From an uncultured Peptococcaceae bacterium (GTDB lineage Bacteria > Bacillota > Dehalobacteriia > UBA4068), in assembly GCA_947307285.1 (NCBI GenBank), contig CAMZIS010000020.1, positions 1 through 11,270 of the forward strand: a stretch of 11,270 nt of DNA. The letters are read 5' to 3'. Shown piece after piece: positions 1-8,931 of this stretch. The first letter of the stretch is position 1, and each line of letters opens with the position of its first letter. The notes under the pieces are model-generated. The model searched no databases and was not told the origin of the DNA. It saw nothing but the letters and a program-made list of their open reading frames with translations. The position numbers were made by a program, and so were the translations under genes.

Positions 1-1626
<1,626 letters not shown>

Positions 1627-1651
1627 TCCGACTCCGCTTCGCAATGAACCG

Positions 1652-1684
1652 AAAGGCTATGGAGCTCCCGCTCCATAGCCTTTT
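1652..1684 (+). terminator. Rho-independent terminator after ppdK
   Basis: A perfect 14-bp stem (left arm 1652-1665, right arm 1670-1683) closes a 4-base TCCC loop and runs into TTTT. It lies 26 bases after the ppdK stop and ends 27 bases before the next ATG. No clear promoter is visible between it and the methyltransferase gene, so that gene either depends on read-through or has a promoter I cannot see. Confidence 0.88.
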
Positions 1685-1711
1685 ATCTCCGTAGGACACA
1701 AAAGGAGCGCC

Positions 1712-2539
1712 ATGACCCGCATCAAAGAGATCACAGACCTGTCCGCCCCCGAGCTGGATATGTTTGCCCGGCTCACCGAAAACCAGCTGCGCAGCCGTTT
1801 GGAACCGGAAAAGGGCGTGTTCATCGCCGAAAGCCCCAAGGTCATCACCCTGGCCTTGGACGCGGGCTATGAGCCTTTGGCTTTGCTGATGGAAAAACGC
1901 CATATCGCAGGCCAGGGCGGTCCCATTATCGCCCGCTGCGGCGACGCGCCGGTCTATACGGCGGAGCGGGAGCTGCTCACACGGCTCACCGGCTACACTC
2001 TTACCCGGGGCGTGCTCTGCGCTTTTCGGCGCAAGACACAGCTTACGGTGGAGGAAGTGTGCCGCGGGGCCCGGCGGGTGGCCGTGCTGGAGGGGGTCAG
2101 CGATTCCACCAACGTGGGCGCCGTCTTCCGTTCCGCGGCCGCTTTGGGCATGGACGCGGTGCTGCTCACGCCCACCTGCTGCGATCCTCTGTGCCGCCGC
2201 GCCGTGCGGGTCAGCATGGGCACCGTGTTCCAGGCGCCCTGGGCGCGTATAGGTGAGACCCCTGAGGATTGGCCTCATCCCGGGCTGGAACGCCTGCATG
2301 AGCTGGGCTTTACCACTTTGGCTATGGCTCTGTGCGACGATTGCGTCAGTCTGGACGATCCGCGTTTGCCGGCGGCGGAAAAGCTGGCAGTGGTCCTGGG
2401 CACGGAAGGGGACGGGCTGGCCCCGGCCACCGTCGCCTCCTGCGACTGGCGGGTGCGCATCCCCAGGTCCCGGGGCGTGGATTCGCTGAACGTGGCCGCC
2501 GCTGCGGCGGTGGCCTTCTGGCAGCTGCGGATAAAATGA
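1712..2539 (+). CDS. TrmH/SpoU family RNA 2'-O-ribose methyltransferase
   Basis: A 275-residue protein of the SPOUT class, which transfers methyl from SAM to a ribose 2'-OH of rRNA or tRNA. The N-terminal 110 residues resemble the SpoU substrate-binding domain (TENQLRSRLEPEKGVFIAE). The catalytic trefoil-knot domain carries all three motifs: motif 1 NVGAVFRSA (residues 134-142, with Asn134 and Arg140), motif 2 LGTEGDGL (229-236), and motif 3 IPRSRGVDSLNVAAAAAVA (250-268). Length fits the family. The ATG is preceded by AAAGGAG at 1701-1707, a short 4-base spacing. It sits downstream of the ppdK terminator and is closed by its own terminator, so it may be a single-gene unit. Family members include RlmB, TrmH and thiostrepton-resistance-type enzymes; the exact target nucleotide cannot be read from the sequence, so no symbol is given. 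Confidence 0.93.
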   Translation: MTRIKEITDLSAPELDMFARLTENQLRSRLEPEKGVFIAESPKVITLALDAGYEPLALLMEKRHIAGQGGPIIARCGDAPVYTAERELLTRLTGYTLTRGVLCAFRRKTQLTVEEVCRGARRVAVLEGVSDSTNVGAVFRSAAALGMDAVLLTPTCCDPLCRRAVRVSMGTVFQAPWARIGETPEDWPHPGLERLHELGFTTLAMALCDDCVSLDDPRLPAAEKLAVVLGTEGDGLAPATVASCDWRVRIPRSRGVDSLNVAAAAAVAFWQLRIK

Positions 2540-2575
2540 GCGCAGCCCCGCCGTCTGAAAAGCAGCTGAAAAAAC

Positions 2576-2606
2576 GGGAGAGGCCGTCTGCCCCTCCCAT
2601 TTTTTT
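2576..2606 (+). terminator. Rho-independent terminator after the methyltransferase gene
   Basis: Stem 2576-2584 pairs with 2590-2598 (nine positions, one A-C mismatch) around a 5-base loop. It is followed by A and a run of seven T (2600-2606), and preceded by six A, which would give some function on the other strand too. It begins 37 bases after the stop codon. Confidence 0.85.
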
Positions 2607-2614
2607 GCCCTTTG

Positions 2615-2623
2615 TGGTATAAT
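2615..2623 (+). promoter_or_regulatory. Extended -10 promoter for the DUF362-like gene
   Basis: TGGTATAAT is a perfect extended -10 element (TGnTATAAT). No good -35 box lies 17 bases upstream, which is common for extended -10 promoters. A start about seven bases downstream gives a leader of roughly 60 bases before the ATG at 2693. Because transcription would begin downstream of 2612, it also argues against the TTG at 2612 as a translation start. Confidence 0.7.
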
Positions 2624-2681
2624 AAGCTCAGCAACAGCGAAAGCCCGGTGTCTGCCGATCGGACCGCGGCTTTCAGGATGC

Positions 2682-2687
2682 GAGGTG
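2682..2687 (+). promoter_or_regulatory. Ribosome binding site fixing the start at 2693
   Basis: GAGGTG lies five bases before ATG 2693 and matches the anti-Shine-Dalgarno core. The in-frame ATG at 2678 has only CAGG immediately next to it, too close to work well, so 2693 is preferred. Confidence 0.7.
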
Positions 2688-2692
2688 TTATC

Positions 2693-3514
2693 ATGTCAGT
2701 GATCTCCCTGCTCGTCACCGACGAGGAAATAAAGCAAAAACCCCGCGATATCGGCATCATGCTGCGCAAGCTGTTTTTGCCCTTCGGCGGCGCGGAGGTT
2801 TATTTCGACGCCGGCCGCACCGTCTTTCTGCTGGACCTGCTGCTGCCGGCGGACAATGAATCCGGCGTCAATTTCGACCTGCGCCTGGCCTACGCTCTGG
2901 CGGAACTGGCCCGGGGCAAAGACGCGCGGCCGGTCAGCTTTGCCGTCCGGCCGGAAGAGGGCTTCGATCTGGAGCAGGTGCTGCGCGTGAGCGGCTACGA
3001 TAAGCTGCGGCAGCTGGAAAACGTGGATTTCATCGACCTTCGGGAAGCTGAGACCGTGCAGCTCAAGACTGATACCGGGCTCGCTTTGGACAGCGCCGCC
3101 GTTTACCGGCCGTTGGCCGAAGCCGGGCTGGTGATCAGCCTGGCCAAGCTGAAGGCGGCGGAAAACAGCCTCTTCGGCAGCGCCATGAACAATCAGGCTT
3201 TGGCCACGCCCGATCTTGCCGGACTGGACGCGGAGCAGCGCAGCCGGGCGCTGACGGACGTGTACAGCGTGCTCACGCCCGATCTGACGCTGGTGGACGG
3301 CTGGCGGGGCGACGCCGGCTTCCAGCAGCACCGGGGCGATTTCATCATGGCTGCCGCCGACGCGGTGGCTGCCGACGCGGTGCTGGCCGCTCTCTCCGGT
3401 CTGGACCTGGCAGAGGTGGATTATCTGCAGCTGGCCGCCCAGTACGGCCTGGGCGAAGGCGACCCCGGCAATATCCATCTATACGGCGACGATATCGGCG
3501 ATCTGATGAAGTGA
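2693..3514 (+). CDS. DUF362-like protein without ferredoxin domain
   Basis: A 273-residue soluble protein with no signal peptide or membrane segment. It resembles the DUF362 core: GLVISLAKLKAAENSLFGSAMNN (about residues 146-167) occupies the place of the family's 'vInlPKlKtH...KN..G' segment. It is followed by LTPDLTLVDGWRGDAGFQQHRGDFIMAAADAVAADAV (194-230), matching the family pattern 'kPdLtivDg...G...ivas.D.vAvDav', and by a C-terminal YGLGEGDPGNIHLYG. Many DUF362 proteins carry a 2[4Fe-4S] ferredoxin domain; this one has no cysteine at all, so it cannot bind such a cluster. The family's biochemical role is not established, and no function is assigned. The gene has its own extended -10 promoter and its own terminator, so it appears to be transcribed alone. 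An upstream TTG at 2612 would add 27 unlikely residues. The family call is from pattern recognition and is moderately certain. Confidence 0.65.
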   Translation: MSVISLLVTDEEIKQKPRDIGIMLRKLFLPFGGAEVYFDAGRTVFLLDLLLPADNESGVNFDLRLAYALAELARGKDARPVSFAVRPEEGFDLEQVLRVSGYDKLRQLENVDFIDLREAETVQLKTDTGLALDSAAVYRPLAEAGLVISLAKLKAAENSLFGSAMNNQALATPDLAGLDAEQRSRALTDVYSVLTPDLTLVDGWRGDAGFQQHRGDFIMAAADAVAADAVLAALSGLDLAEVDYLQLAAQYGLGEGDPGNIHLYGDDIGDLMK

Positions 3515-3521
3515 GTATATT

Positions 3522-3548
3522 AAAAGCCCCGGCTGTCCGGGGCTTTTT
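3522..3548. terminator. Bidirectional terminator between converging genes
   Basis: An 11-bp perfect stem (3522-3532 with 3537-3547) with a 4-base CTGT loop is flanked by AAAA on the left and TTTTT on the right. It can therefore end the plus-strand DUF362-like transcript and the minus-strand deaminase transcript. It fills most of the 48-base gap between their stop codons. Confidence 0.88.
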
Positions 3549-3562
3549 CAGTGCGGTTTTTC

Positions 3563-4867
3563 TTACGCCCCCAGCTCCGCCAGAATGCGGCGGCGGGAGC
3601 TTTCCACCTGAGCGTAGATCTTCTCGATATCCAGATGGGGCCAGTCGCCGTTTTCATAGCGCACCTGGCCGTCCACCATGGTGAGGACCACGTCCGCTCC
3701 GTCGGCGGCATAGACCAGATTGTTCAAAAGATCGTGTACCGGCTTCATGTACGGTTTATCCAGATCGAACACGACCAGATCGGCCCGGTTGCCCTCCTTG
3801 ATGAGTCCGCAGTCGGCCCGGCCCTGGCTGAGGGCGCCGTTCACGGTAGCCGCGGCCAGAGCCTCCGCCGGGGAGACTAGGGTGGGATCGCCGCTGACGC
3901 CCTTGTGGATCAGGGCGAAGGTGCGCATCTCCTCCACCATGTTCAGGTTGTTGTTGCTGGATACGCTGTCCGTGCCCAGAGCCACGTTGACGCCGGCCTT
4001 TTTCAGGCGGGCCAGGGGAGCCACGCCGGAGGCCAGCTTGAGATTGCTCTTAGGGCAGGTCGCCACGGTCACGCCATTTTCGGCCAGGATGGCGATATCG
4101 TCGTCGCTCAGATGCACGCAGTGGGCGGCGGTGGTAGGGGTGCGGAACAGGCCGCAGCTGTCCAGATATGCCACCGGCGAGAGACCGCCGTGCCGCTCGC
4201 GGCAGGCCTCCACCTCAGAGGCGGTCTCCGACACGTGAACGTGCATGCGCATGTCCGGGTACTGCTCCGCCGTCTGAGCCAGAGTACGCACCATTTTTTC
4301 ATGACTGGTATATTCGGCGTGCATGGACCAGTCCACCAGCAGCCGGCCCTCGTCCAGACCGTGGAAATCCTCCCGCATCTGCAGGGTCTCTTTATATTGC
4401 TTCATGTCCGGATAAGCGTCGCCGGTAAAATTGGAGGCGCCGATGCTGAAATTGGCCTTCACGCCGCCGTCCCGGAAGCCTTCGCCCATGGCCTTGCCCT
4501 TCATGTACATGTCGGTGGCGCTGACCACGCCGTAGCGCAGCATCTCAGCGCAGCCCAGCATGGTGGCCCAATACACGTCCTCCGGCTGCAGCCGGTCCTC
4601 GAAGGGGAAGATCTTTTTATGCAGCCAGTCCTGGAGCGCCATGTTCTCCGCGTAGCCCCTGAGCAGGGCCATGGGAGTGTGGGCGTGGACGTTGAAAAAG
4701 CCGTTTACCAGCAGTTTGTTCTTGCCGGCATAGACGCGGCCGAAGGAATCTGCGTCCGGCGGCGCCGCTTGGCCGATATAGGCTATGCGGCCGTCCTTTA
4801 CGCCGATGAAGCCGTGTTCTTTAACCTTAAAATCCATATCTATATAGGCAATATCGCTGAAAAGCAT
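3563..4867 (-). CDS. mtaD: Amidohydrolase of the MTA/SAH deaminase family
   Basis: A 434-residue cytoplasmic enzyme of the TRZ/ATZ/MtaD amidohydrolase group, which deaminates adenosine-type compounds (methylthioadenosine, S-adenosylhomocysteine, 5'-deoxyadenosine) to the inosine forms. Metal ligands are visible as HAH (His61, His63), His211 in MHVHVSET and Asp300 in GTDSVSSNNNLNM. Catalytic Glu214 and substrate-site His183 (MHAEYTS) and His249 (AAHCVHLS) also fit the family. Length is typical. The ATG has a near-perfect AGGAGGTG five bases upstream (4873-4880 on the complement) and a good promoter. It is transcribed away from the radical SAM gene and converges on the DUF362-like gene. MTA/SAH deaminase is the best call, but the true substrate could be another aminated nucleoside or heterocycle, as specificity in this group is not obvious from motifs. 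Confidence 0.88.
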   Translation of the reverse strand: MLFSDIAYIDMDFKVKEHGFIGVKDGRIAYIGQAAPPDADSFGRVYAGKNKLLVNGFFNVHAHTPMALLRGYAENMALQDWLHKKIFPFEDRLQPEDVYWATMLGCAEMLRYGVVSATDMYMKGKAMGEGFRDGGVKANFSIGASNFTGDAYPDMKQYKETLQMREDFHGLDEGRLLVDWSMHAEYTSHEKMVRTLAQTAEQYPDMRMHVHVSETASEVEACRERHGGLSPVAYLDSCGLFRTPTTAAHCVHLSDDDIAILAENGVTVATCPKSNLKLASGVAPLARLKKAGVNVALGTDSVSSNNNLNMVEEMRTFALIHKGVSGDPTLVSPAEALAAATVNGALSQGRADCGLIKEGNRADLVVFDLDKPYMKPVHDLLNNLVYAADGADVVLTMVDGQVRYENGDWPHLDIEKIYAQVESSRRRILAELGA

Positions 4868-4889
4868 GTCAACACCTCCTGTTTCCTAA

Positions 4890-4918
4890 AGTATACGCCT
4901 TTTTCGGCCCTATGGCAA
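4890..4918 (-). promoter_or_regulatory. Sigma-A-type promoter for the deaminase gene
   Basis: Read on the minus strand, TTGCCA (4913-4918) and TATACT (4890-4895) are separated by exactly 17 bases; each matches five of six consensus positions. The predicted start is about seven bases beyond the -10 box, giving a very short leader that contains the AGGAGGTG ribosome binding site. Confidence 0.75.
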
Positions 4919-4981
4919 CAGCGCCCCCGCGGCAGGGATTGCAGTTCCGGCGGAGAATAATTTGTAGGTTAAACATTAAAC

Positions 4982-4985
4982 GGAG
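4982..4985 (+). promoter_or_regulatory. Ribosome binding site fixing the radical SAM start at 4993
   Basis: GGAG lies seven bases before ATG 4993. The alternative in-frame ATG at 4912 has no such site, overlaps the -35 region of the divergent promoter and would add 27 Arg-rich residues unlike the family, so 4993 is chosen. Confidence 0.65.
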
Positions 4986-4992
4986 AACAGGC

Positions 4993-7554
4993 ATGATCAT
5001 AGATCAGGAAACGCTGGAACTGGAAATACTGCCCCGGGTGGAAAAACCGGCCCAATACGCGGGAGGCGAGCTGAATTCCCTGGTCAAGGACTGGGAAGCT
5101 GCTCCGGCCCGCATGGCTTTTGCTTTCCCCGACAGCTACGAGATCGGCATGAGCCATCTGGGGCTGCGCCTGCTCTACGAAGCGATCAACAACGGCAGTC
5201 CTCACCTGATGGAGCGGGTCTTCATGCCTCTGCCCGATATGCAGGAGCAGCTGCGGCAGAAGGGACTGCCCCTGTTCACCCTGGAAAGCCGGCACGAGCT
5301 GCGGGATTTCGACGTGGTGGGTTTCACTCTCCAGTACGAGCTTTCCTTTTCCAATATCCTGGCCATGCTGGAGCTGGCCCGCATCCCGTTGACCGCGGCA
5401 GAGCGTCAGGAGGGCGACCCCATCATCGCCGCCGGCGGTCCCTGCGCCTATAACGCGGAGCCTTTGGCCGACATCGTGGACCTGGTGTTCCTGGGCGAAG
5501 GCGAAGAGCTGGACCGGGAATTCCTCGATTTGGTGGCCGAGGGCAAGAACCAGGGCTGGAGCAGGGAAGAGCTGCTGCGGCGGGCGGTAACTATCCCCGG
5601 CGTCTACGTGCCCCGTTTTTATGAGGCAGAATATGACGAAAAAGGCCGCTTCCGCAGGCTTTCTCTCACCGCCGACGCGCCGGCCGGCACCCCACTTGTC
5701 ATAGAAAAACGCATCATGGCCGATCTGGACGCCGCCCCCTTCCCGGAGTGGCCCATCCTGCCTAACATCCGCCCCGTGCACGACCGCGTCATGCTGGAGC
5801 TGATGCGGGGCTGTACCCACGGCTGCCGCTTCTGTCAGGCCGGCATGATCTACCGGCCCCGGCGGGAGAAGGACCCGGCCCTGCTGCGGGCCCAGGCGCT
5901 GTCCCAGTGCGCCGGGAGCGGCTACGACGACATCGCTCTGCTGTCGCTGTCCAGTGCCGATTACAGCCGCATCCAGCAGCTGATGGAGGAGCTGACCGAG
6001 GATCATGCCAACTCCGGCGTGGGCCTCAGCCTGCCGTCGCTGAGAGTGGACGCTTTTTCCGTAGATTTGGCCGCCCGCACCCAGGAGGTGCGCAAAAGCG
6101 GCATCACCCTGGCGCCTGAGGCGGGCAGCTCCCGCCTGCGGGATGTGATAAACAAAGGCGTTACCGAAGAAGATATACTGAGCGCCGCCACCGCGGCTTT
6201 TTCCCAGGGCTACACCCATATCAAGCTCTATTTCATGCTGGGCCTGCCCTTTGAAAGCGACAGCGACGTCAAGGCCATCGCCGCCCTCTGCCGCAAGATA
6301 TTGCAGCTGGGTAAGGCCAACCGGCCTGAGGGAGTAAAAAAACCGCTGCGCATGTCTTTAGGCGTGTCCAGCTTCATCCCCAAGTGTCACACCCCCTTCC
6401 AGTGGCAGCCCCAGTGCAGCGAGGCCGAGCTCAAGCGCCGCCAGGACCTGCTCAAGGAAGAGATCAAGCCCATGCGTCAGGTCACGGTCAATTTCCACGA
6501 CCGCCGCGGTTCCCTGCTGGAGGCGGCCTTTGCCCGGGGAGACAGGCGGCTTTCCCGGGTCTTGCTGGAAGCCCATAAGCGGGGCTGCCAGATGGATGCC
6601 TGGAGCGAGAGCTTCCGTTTCGATCTGTGGCGGGAGGCCTTTGCGGCCTGCGGCCTTGCTCCGGAGGAATACGCCGAGCGGGAATTCCTGCACGACGACC
6701 CCCTGCCCTGGCAGCATTTGAGCTGCGGCGTGGACCGGGAATGGCTGTGGCGGGAAAACATCCGCGCCGGTCAGGCTATGCTCACGCCGGACTGCAGCAG
6801 GGAAGAGTGCAGCAACTGCGGCGTTTGCGACGGCGAACGCCGGCCCCGCCTGCTGCCCCGGGAAGAGGCAGCGCGGCCCTATCACAGCCGCCCGCAAAGC
6901 CCGGAACAGGCTCCCTGCCGCTGCCGGGTGGAGCTTGCCGTGGACGGAGCCGCCAAGTGGGTGTCCCATCTGGACCTGCTGGGCATGGTGGAAAAAGCCC
7001 TGCGCCGTTCCGGCCTGCCCATCGCCTATTCCCAGGGCTTCAACCCTCATATGCTCATCTCCTGGGGCCCGGCCCATCCGGTTGGCCTGGCCTCCGACGG
7101 CGAATACGTGGATCTTACTTTCAACGGCGAGCCGCCTGCTGACTGGCAGGATGTTTTCAGCCGCGCTTTGCCGCCCGGTCTCACGCTGGTACAGGCCCGG
7201 ACCATCACGGCGGCGGAGCCCTCGTTGATGGCGGCGGTAAACTATGCCTGCTACCGCCTGGAGCTGCCCGCAGCTGACGAGGATCAGCTGGCGCAGGCCG
7301 TGGCCCGGCTGAGGGAAGCGCCAAGTCTGCCTGTGGAACGGGTCAGTCCCAAGGGCCGCAAGAGGGTGGACCTGCGTCCGGCTTTGGAACGGCTGACCGC
7401 CGACGGCCGCTCCGTCAACGCCGAGCTGTGGCTGGACCGGGGCGCAGCCATGAAAATGAACGAGCTGGCGCAGCTGCTCATGCCGGACAGCCCCTGGCGG
7501 GCCCGGCGCACCGGTCTGTTCATCGGCGATAAAAACGGCCTGCGCCGACCCTGA
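4993..7554 (+). CDS. Radical SAM protein, TIGR03960 fused to DUF2344 (TIGR03936)
   Basis: An 853-residue protein with three parts. Residues about 35-200 form a cobalamin-binding-like N-terminal domain (FAFPDSYEIGMSHLG...VGFTLQYELSFSNIL...GGPCAYNAEPL); the classic DxHxxG cobalamin motif is not evident. The radical SAM domain follows with Cys274, Cys278 and Cys281 in RGCTHGCRFCQAG, which would hold the [4Fe-4S] cluster that cleaves SAM; LAPEAGSSRLRDVINKG is also typical. A cysteine cluster at 601/606/609/612 (CSREECSNCGVC) closes the TIGR03960 part and could bind metal. From about residue 640 the DUF2344 domain begins (VSHLDLLGMVEKALRRSGLPIAYSQGFNPHMLISWG). In many Firmicutes the two parts are adjacent or fused and lie beside rng, as here; the function is unknown, with RNA or ribosome modification suspected only from that context. 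No confident promoter of its own was found in the divergent gap. Confidence 0.9.
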   Translation: MIIDQETLELEILPRVEKPAQYAGGELNSLVKDWEAAPARMAFAFPDSYEIGMSHLGLRLLYEAINNGSPHLMERVFMPLPDMQEQLRQKGLPLFTLESRHELRDFDVVGFTLQYELSFSNILAMLELARIPLTAAERQEGDPIIAAGGPCAYNAEPLADIVDLVFLGEGEELDREFLDLVAEGKNQGWSREELLRRAVTIPGVYVPRFYEAEYDEKGRFRRLSLTADAPAGTPLVIEKRIMADLDAAPFPEWPILPNIRPVHDRVMLELMRGCTHGCRFCQAGMIYRPRREKDPALLRAQALSQCAGSGYDDIALLSLSSADYSRIQQLMEELTEDHANSGVGLSLPSLRVDAFSVDLAARTQEVRKSGITLAPEAGSSRLRDVINKGVTEEDILSAATAAFSQGYTHIKLYFMLGLPFESDSDVKAIAALCRKILQLGKANRPEGVKKPLRMSLGVSSFIPKCHTPFQWQPQCSEAELKRRQDLLKEEIKPMRQVTVNFHDRRGSLLEAAFARGDRRLSRVLLEAHKRGCQMDAWSESFRFDLWREAFAACGLAPEEYAEREFLHDDPLPWQHLSCGVDREWLWRENIRAGQAMLTPDCSREECSNCGVCDGERRPRLLPREEAARPYHSRPQSPEQAPCRCRVELAVDGAAKWVSHLDLLGMVEKALRRSGLPIAYSQGFNPHMLISWGPAHPVGLASDGEYVDLTFNGEPPADWQDVFSRALPPGLTLVQARTITAAEPSLMAAVNYACYRLELPAADEDQLAQAVARLREAPSLPVERVSPKGRKRVDLRPALERLTADGRSVNAELWLDRGAAMKMNELAQLLMPDSPWRARRTGLFIGDKNGLRRP

Positions 7555-7603
7555 ACGTCAGGCTTTGATTATTTGCTAAAACCATTTTTAGGATGTGATA
7601 TAA

Positions 7604-8875
7604 ATGAGTAAAGACATGCTGGTTCGTTTCATGGGGCCCGAAGTCGCGGTGGCCCTGCTGGAAGACCGCCGTCTGGACGAGATCGCCCTGCCCCGGCGGG
7701 ACAACGCCCATCTGCTGGGCAACATCTACCTGGGCGAGGTGGAGAACGTGCTTCCCGGCATGCAGGCCGCCTTCGTCAATATCGGCCTGGAAAAGAACAG
7801 CTTCCTCTACGTGGAAGACGCCATCCCCACGGACGGCCGCCGGCTGACGGAGGACAGATCCGGGGATAAGGACCGTTCCATCAGCGACTTGGTCAAAAAG
7901 GGCCAGAACATCATCGTCCAGATATTCAAGGAGCCCTCCGGCACCAAGGGCGCCCGGGTGACCATGCAGCCCTCGCTGCCCGGACGCTATCTGGTGCTGC
8001 TGCCCTGCGGCAACTATATCGCCGTGTCCCGCCGCATCGAAAACGAGGAGGAACGGGAGCGGTTGAAGGAACTGGTCCGGGCCGATCTTCCCTCCAACAT
8101 GGGCGCTATCATCCGCACCGTGGCCGAACACGCGGATCAGTCCGTGCTTTCCAGCGAGCTGCGCTCCCTGCTCAAGACCTGGCGGCGCATCCAGGGCTGG
8201 GCGGTGAAAAGCAGCGCGCCCTCCCTGCTGCACAGCGATATGGACCTGCTGGAACGCACCATCCGCGACACCAATCCGGCGGACGTGGACCGCATCGTGG
8301 TGGCGGACGAGGAGGCCTTTGAGAAGGTCAGCGAGGTGGCGGCCGCCATCGCGCCTGCTCTCTCCGGCAAGGTGATCCTGGAGGAATCCGCCGACCTGTT
8401 CCTGGATTACGACGTTTACGCCCAGGTGGACCGGGCCCTGCAGCGCAAGGTATGGCTGAAAAGCGGCGGCTATATCATCATCGACCAGATGGAGGCCCTG
8501 ACGGCCATCGACGTGAACACCGGCAAATACGTGGGCGAACGCAGCCTGAACGACACCGTGTTCAAGACCAACATGGAAGCGGTGACTGAGATCGCAAGGC
8601 AGCTTCGGCTGCGCAATATCGGCGGCATCGTCATTATCGATTTCATCGACATGGACAGCGCCGAAGACAAAAACCGCCTGCTGGCCGCCTTGGAAGAGGA
8701 GATGAAAAAGGACCGGGTGCGCATCACGGTCATGGGCATCACCCAGCTGGGACTGGTGGAGCTGACCCGCAAAAAGATCGGTCACGATCTGTCTTCCGCC
8801 CTGGAGGTGGAATGCCGCGCCTGCGGCGGCATCTCCCAGATCGCCCAGGTGCTGCATACGGAAAAGAAGGCGTGA
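7604..8875 (+). CDS. rng: Ribonuclease E/G family endoribonuclease (short form)
   Basis: A 423-residue single-strand-specific endoribonuclease of mRNA decay and rRNA processing. Near the N-terminus is an S1-type RNA-binding region (LLGNIYLGEVENVLPGMQAAFVNIG, residues 38-61). IIRTVAE (169-175) corresponds to the 5'-monophosphate sensor. The metal-binding aspartates are Asp303 in ALTAIDVNTGKYVG and Asp346 in GGIVIIDFIDM, the same numbers as the catalytic pair known from E. coli RNase E. Cys404 and Cys407 (CRAC) match the zinc-link cysteines. The protein ends 16 residues after Cys407, so the C-terminal small domain found in RNase G and the RNase E core is missing; sequence after the stop shows no continuing homology in other frames. 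The ATG has AGGATG eight bases upstream. It follows the radical SAM gene by 49 bases with no terminator between, so co-transcription is likely. Confidence 0.92.
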   Translation: MSKDMLVRFMGPEVAVALLEDRRLDEIALPRRDNAHLLGNIYLGEVENVLPGMQAAFVNIGLEKNSFLYVEDAIPTDGRRLTEDRSGDKDRSISDLVKKGQNIIVQIFKEPSGTKGARVTMQPSLPGRYLVLLPCGNYIAVSRRIENEEERERLKELVRADLPSNMGAIIRTVAEHADQSVLSSELRSLLKTWRRIQGWAVKSSAPSLLHSDMDLLERTIRDTNPADVDRIVVADEEAFEKVSEVAAAIAPALSGKVILEESADLFLDYDVYAQVDRALQRKVWLKSGGYIIIDQMEALTAIDVNTGKYVGERSLNDTVFKTNMEAVTEIARQLRLRNIGGIVIIDFIDMDSAEDKNRLLAALEEEMKKDRVRITVMGITQLGLVELTRKKIGHDLSSALEVECRACGGISQIAQVLHTEKKA

Positions 8876-8931
8876 GTTGCGCCCCATGCCGGGACCGTTC
8901 TCTGCCGGCCCCGATATTATTAATCTTTCTA

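Noticed and set aside
2696..3478. 260-residue minus-strand open frame opposite the DUF362-like gene
   Set aside because: The plus strand has a promoter, ribosome binding site, terminator and family-like motifs; the opposite frame has none of these.
3905..4960. 351-residue plus-strand open frame opposite the deaminase gene
   Set aside because: The minus-strand amidohydrolase has all metal ligands, a promoter and a strong ribosome binding site; the plus-strand product is a shadow.
4956..4961. AATAAT as a -10 box for the radical SAM gene
   Set aside because: No acceptable -35 box at 16-18 bases upstream; TTGCAG at 4939-4944 is only 11 bases away.
4912..4992. N-terminal extension of the radical SAM protein from ATG 4912
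   Set aside because: It lacks a ribosome binding site, overlaps the divergent -35 box, and the 27 added residues do not look like the family; ATG 4993 with GGAG is better.
4969..6219. 416-residue minus-strand open frame opposite the radical SAM gene
   Set aside because: It overlaps a clear radical SAM domain on the plus strand and has no family-like motif.
7576..7591. Small hairpin (CTAAAA/TTTTAG) just before the rng ribosome binding site
   Set aside because: Six mostly A-T pairs are too weak to claim an autoregulatory leader or terminator.
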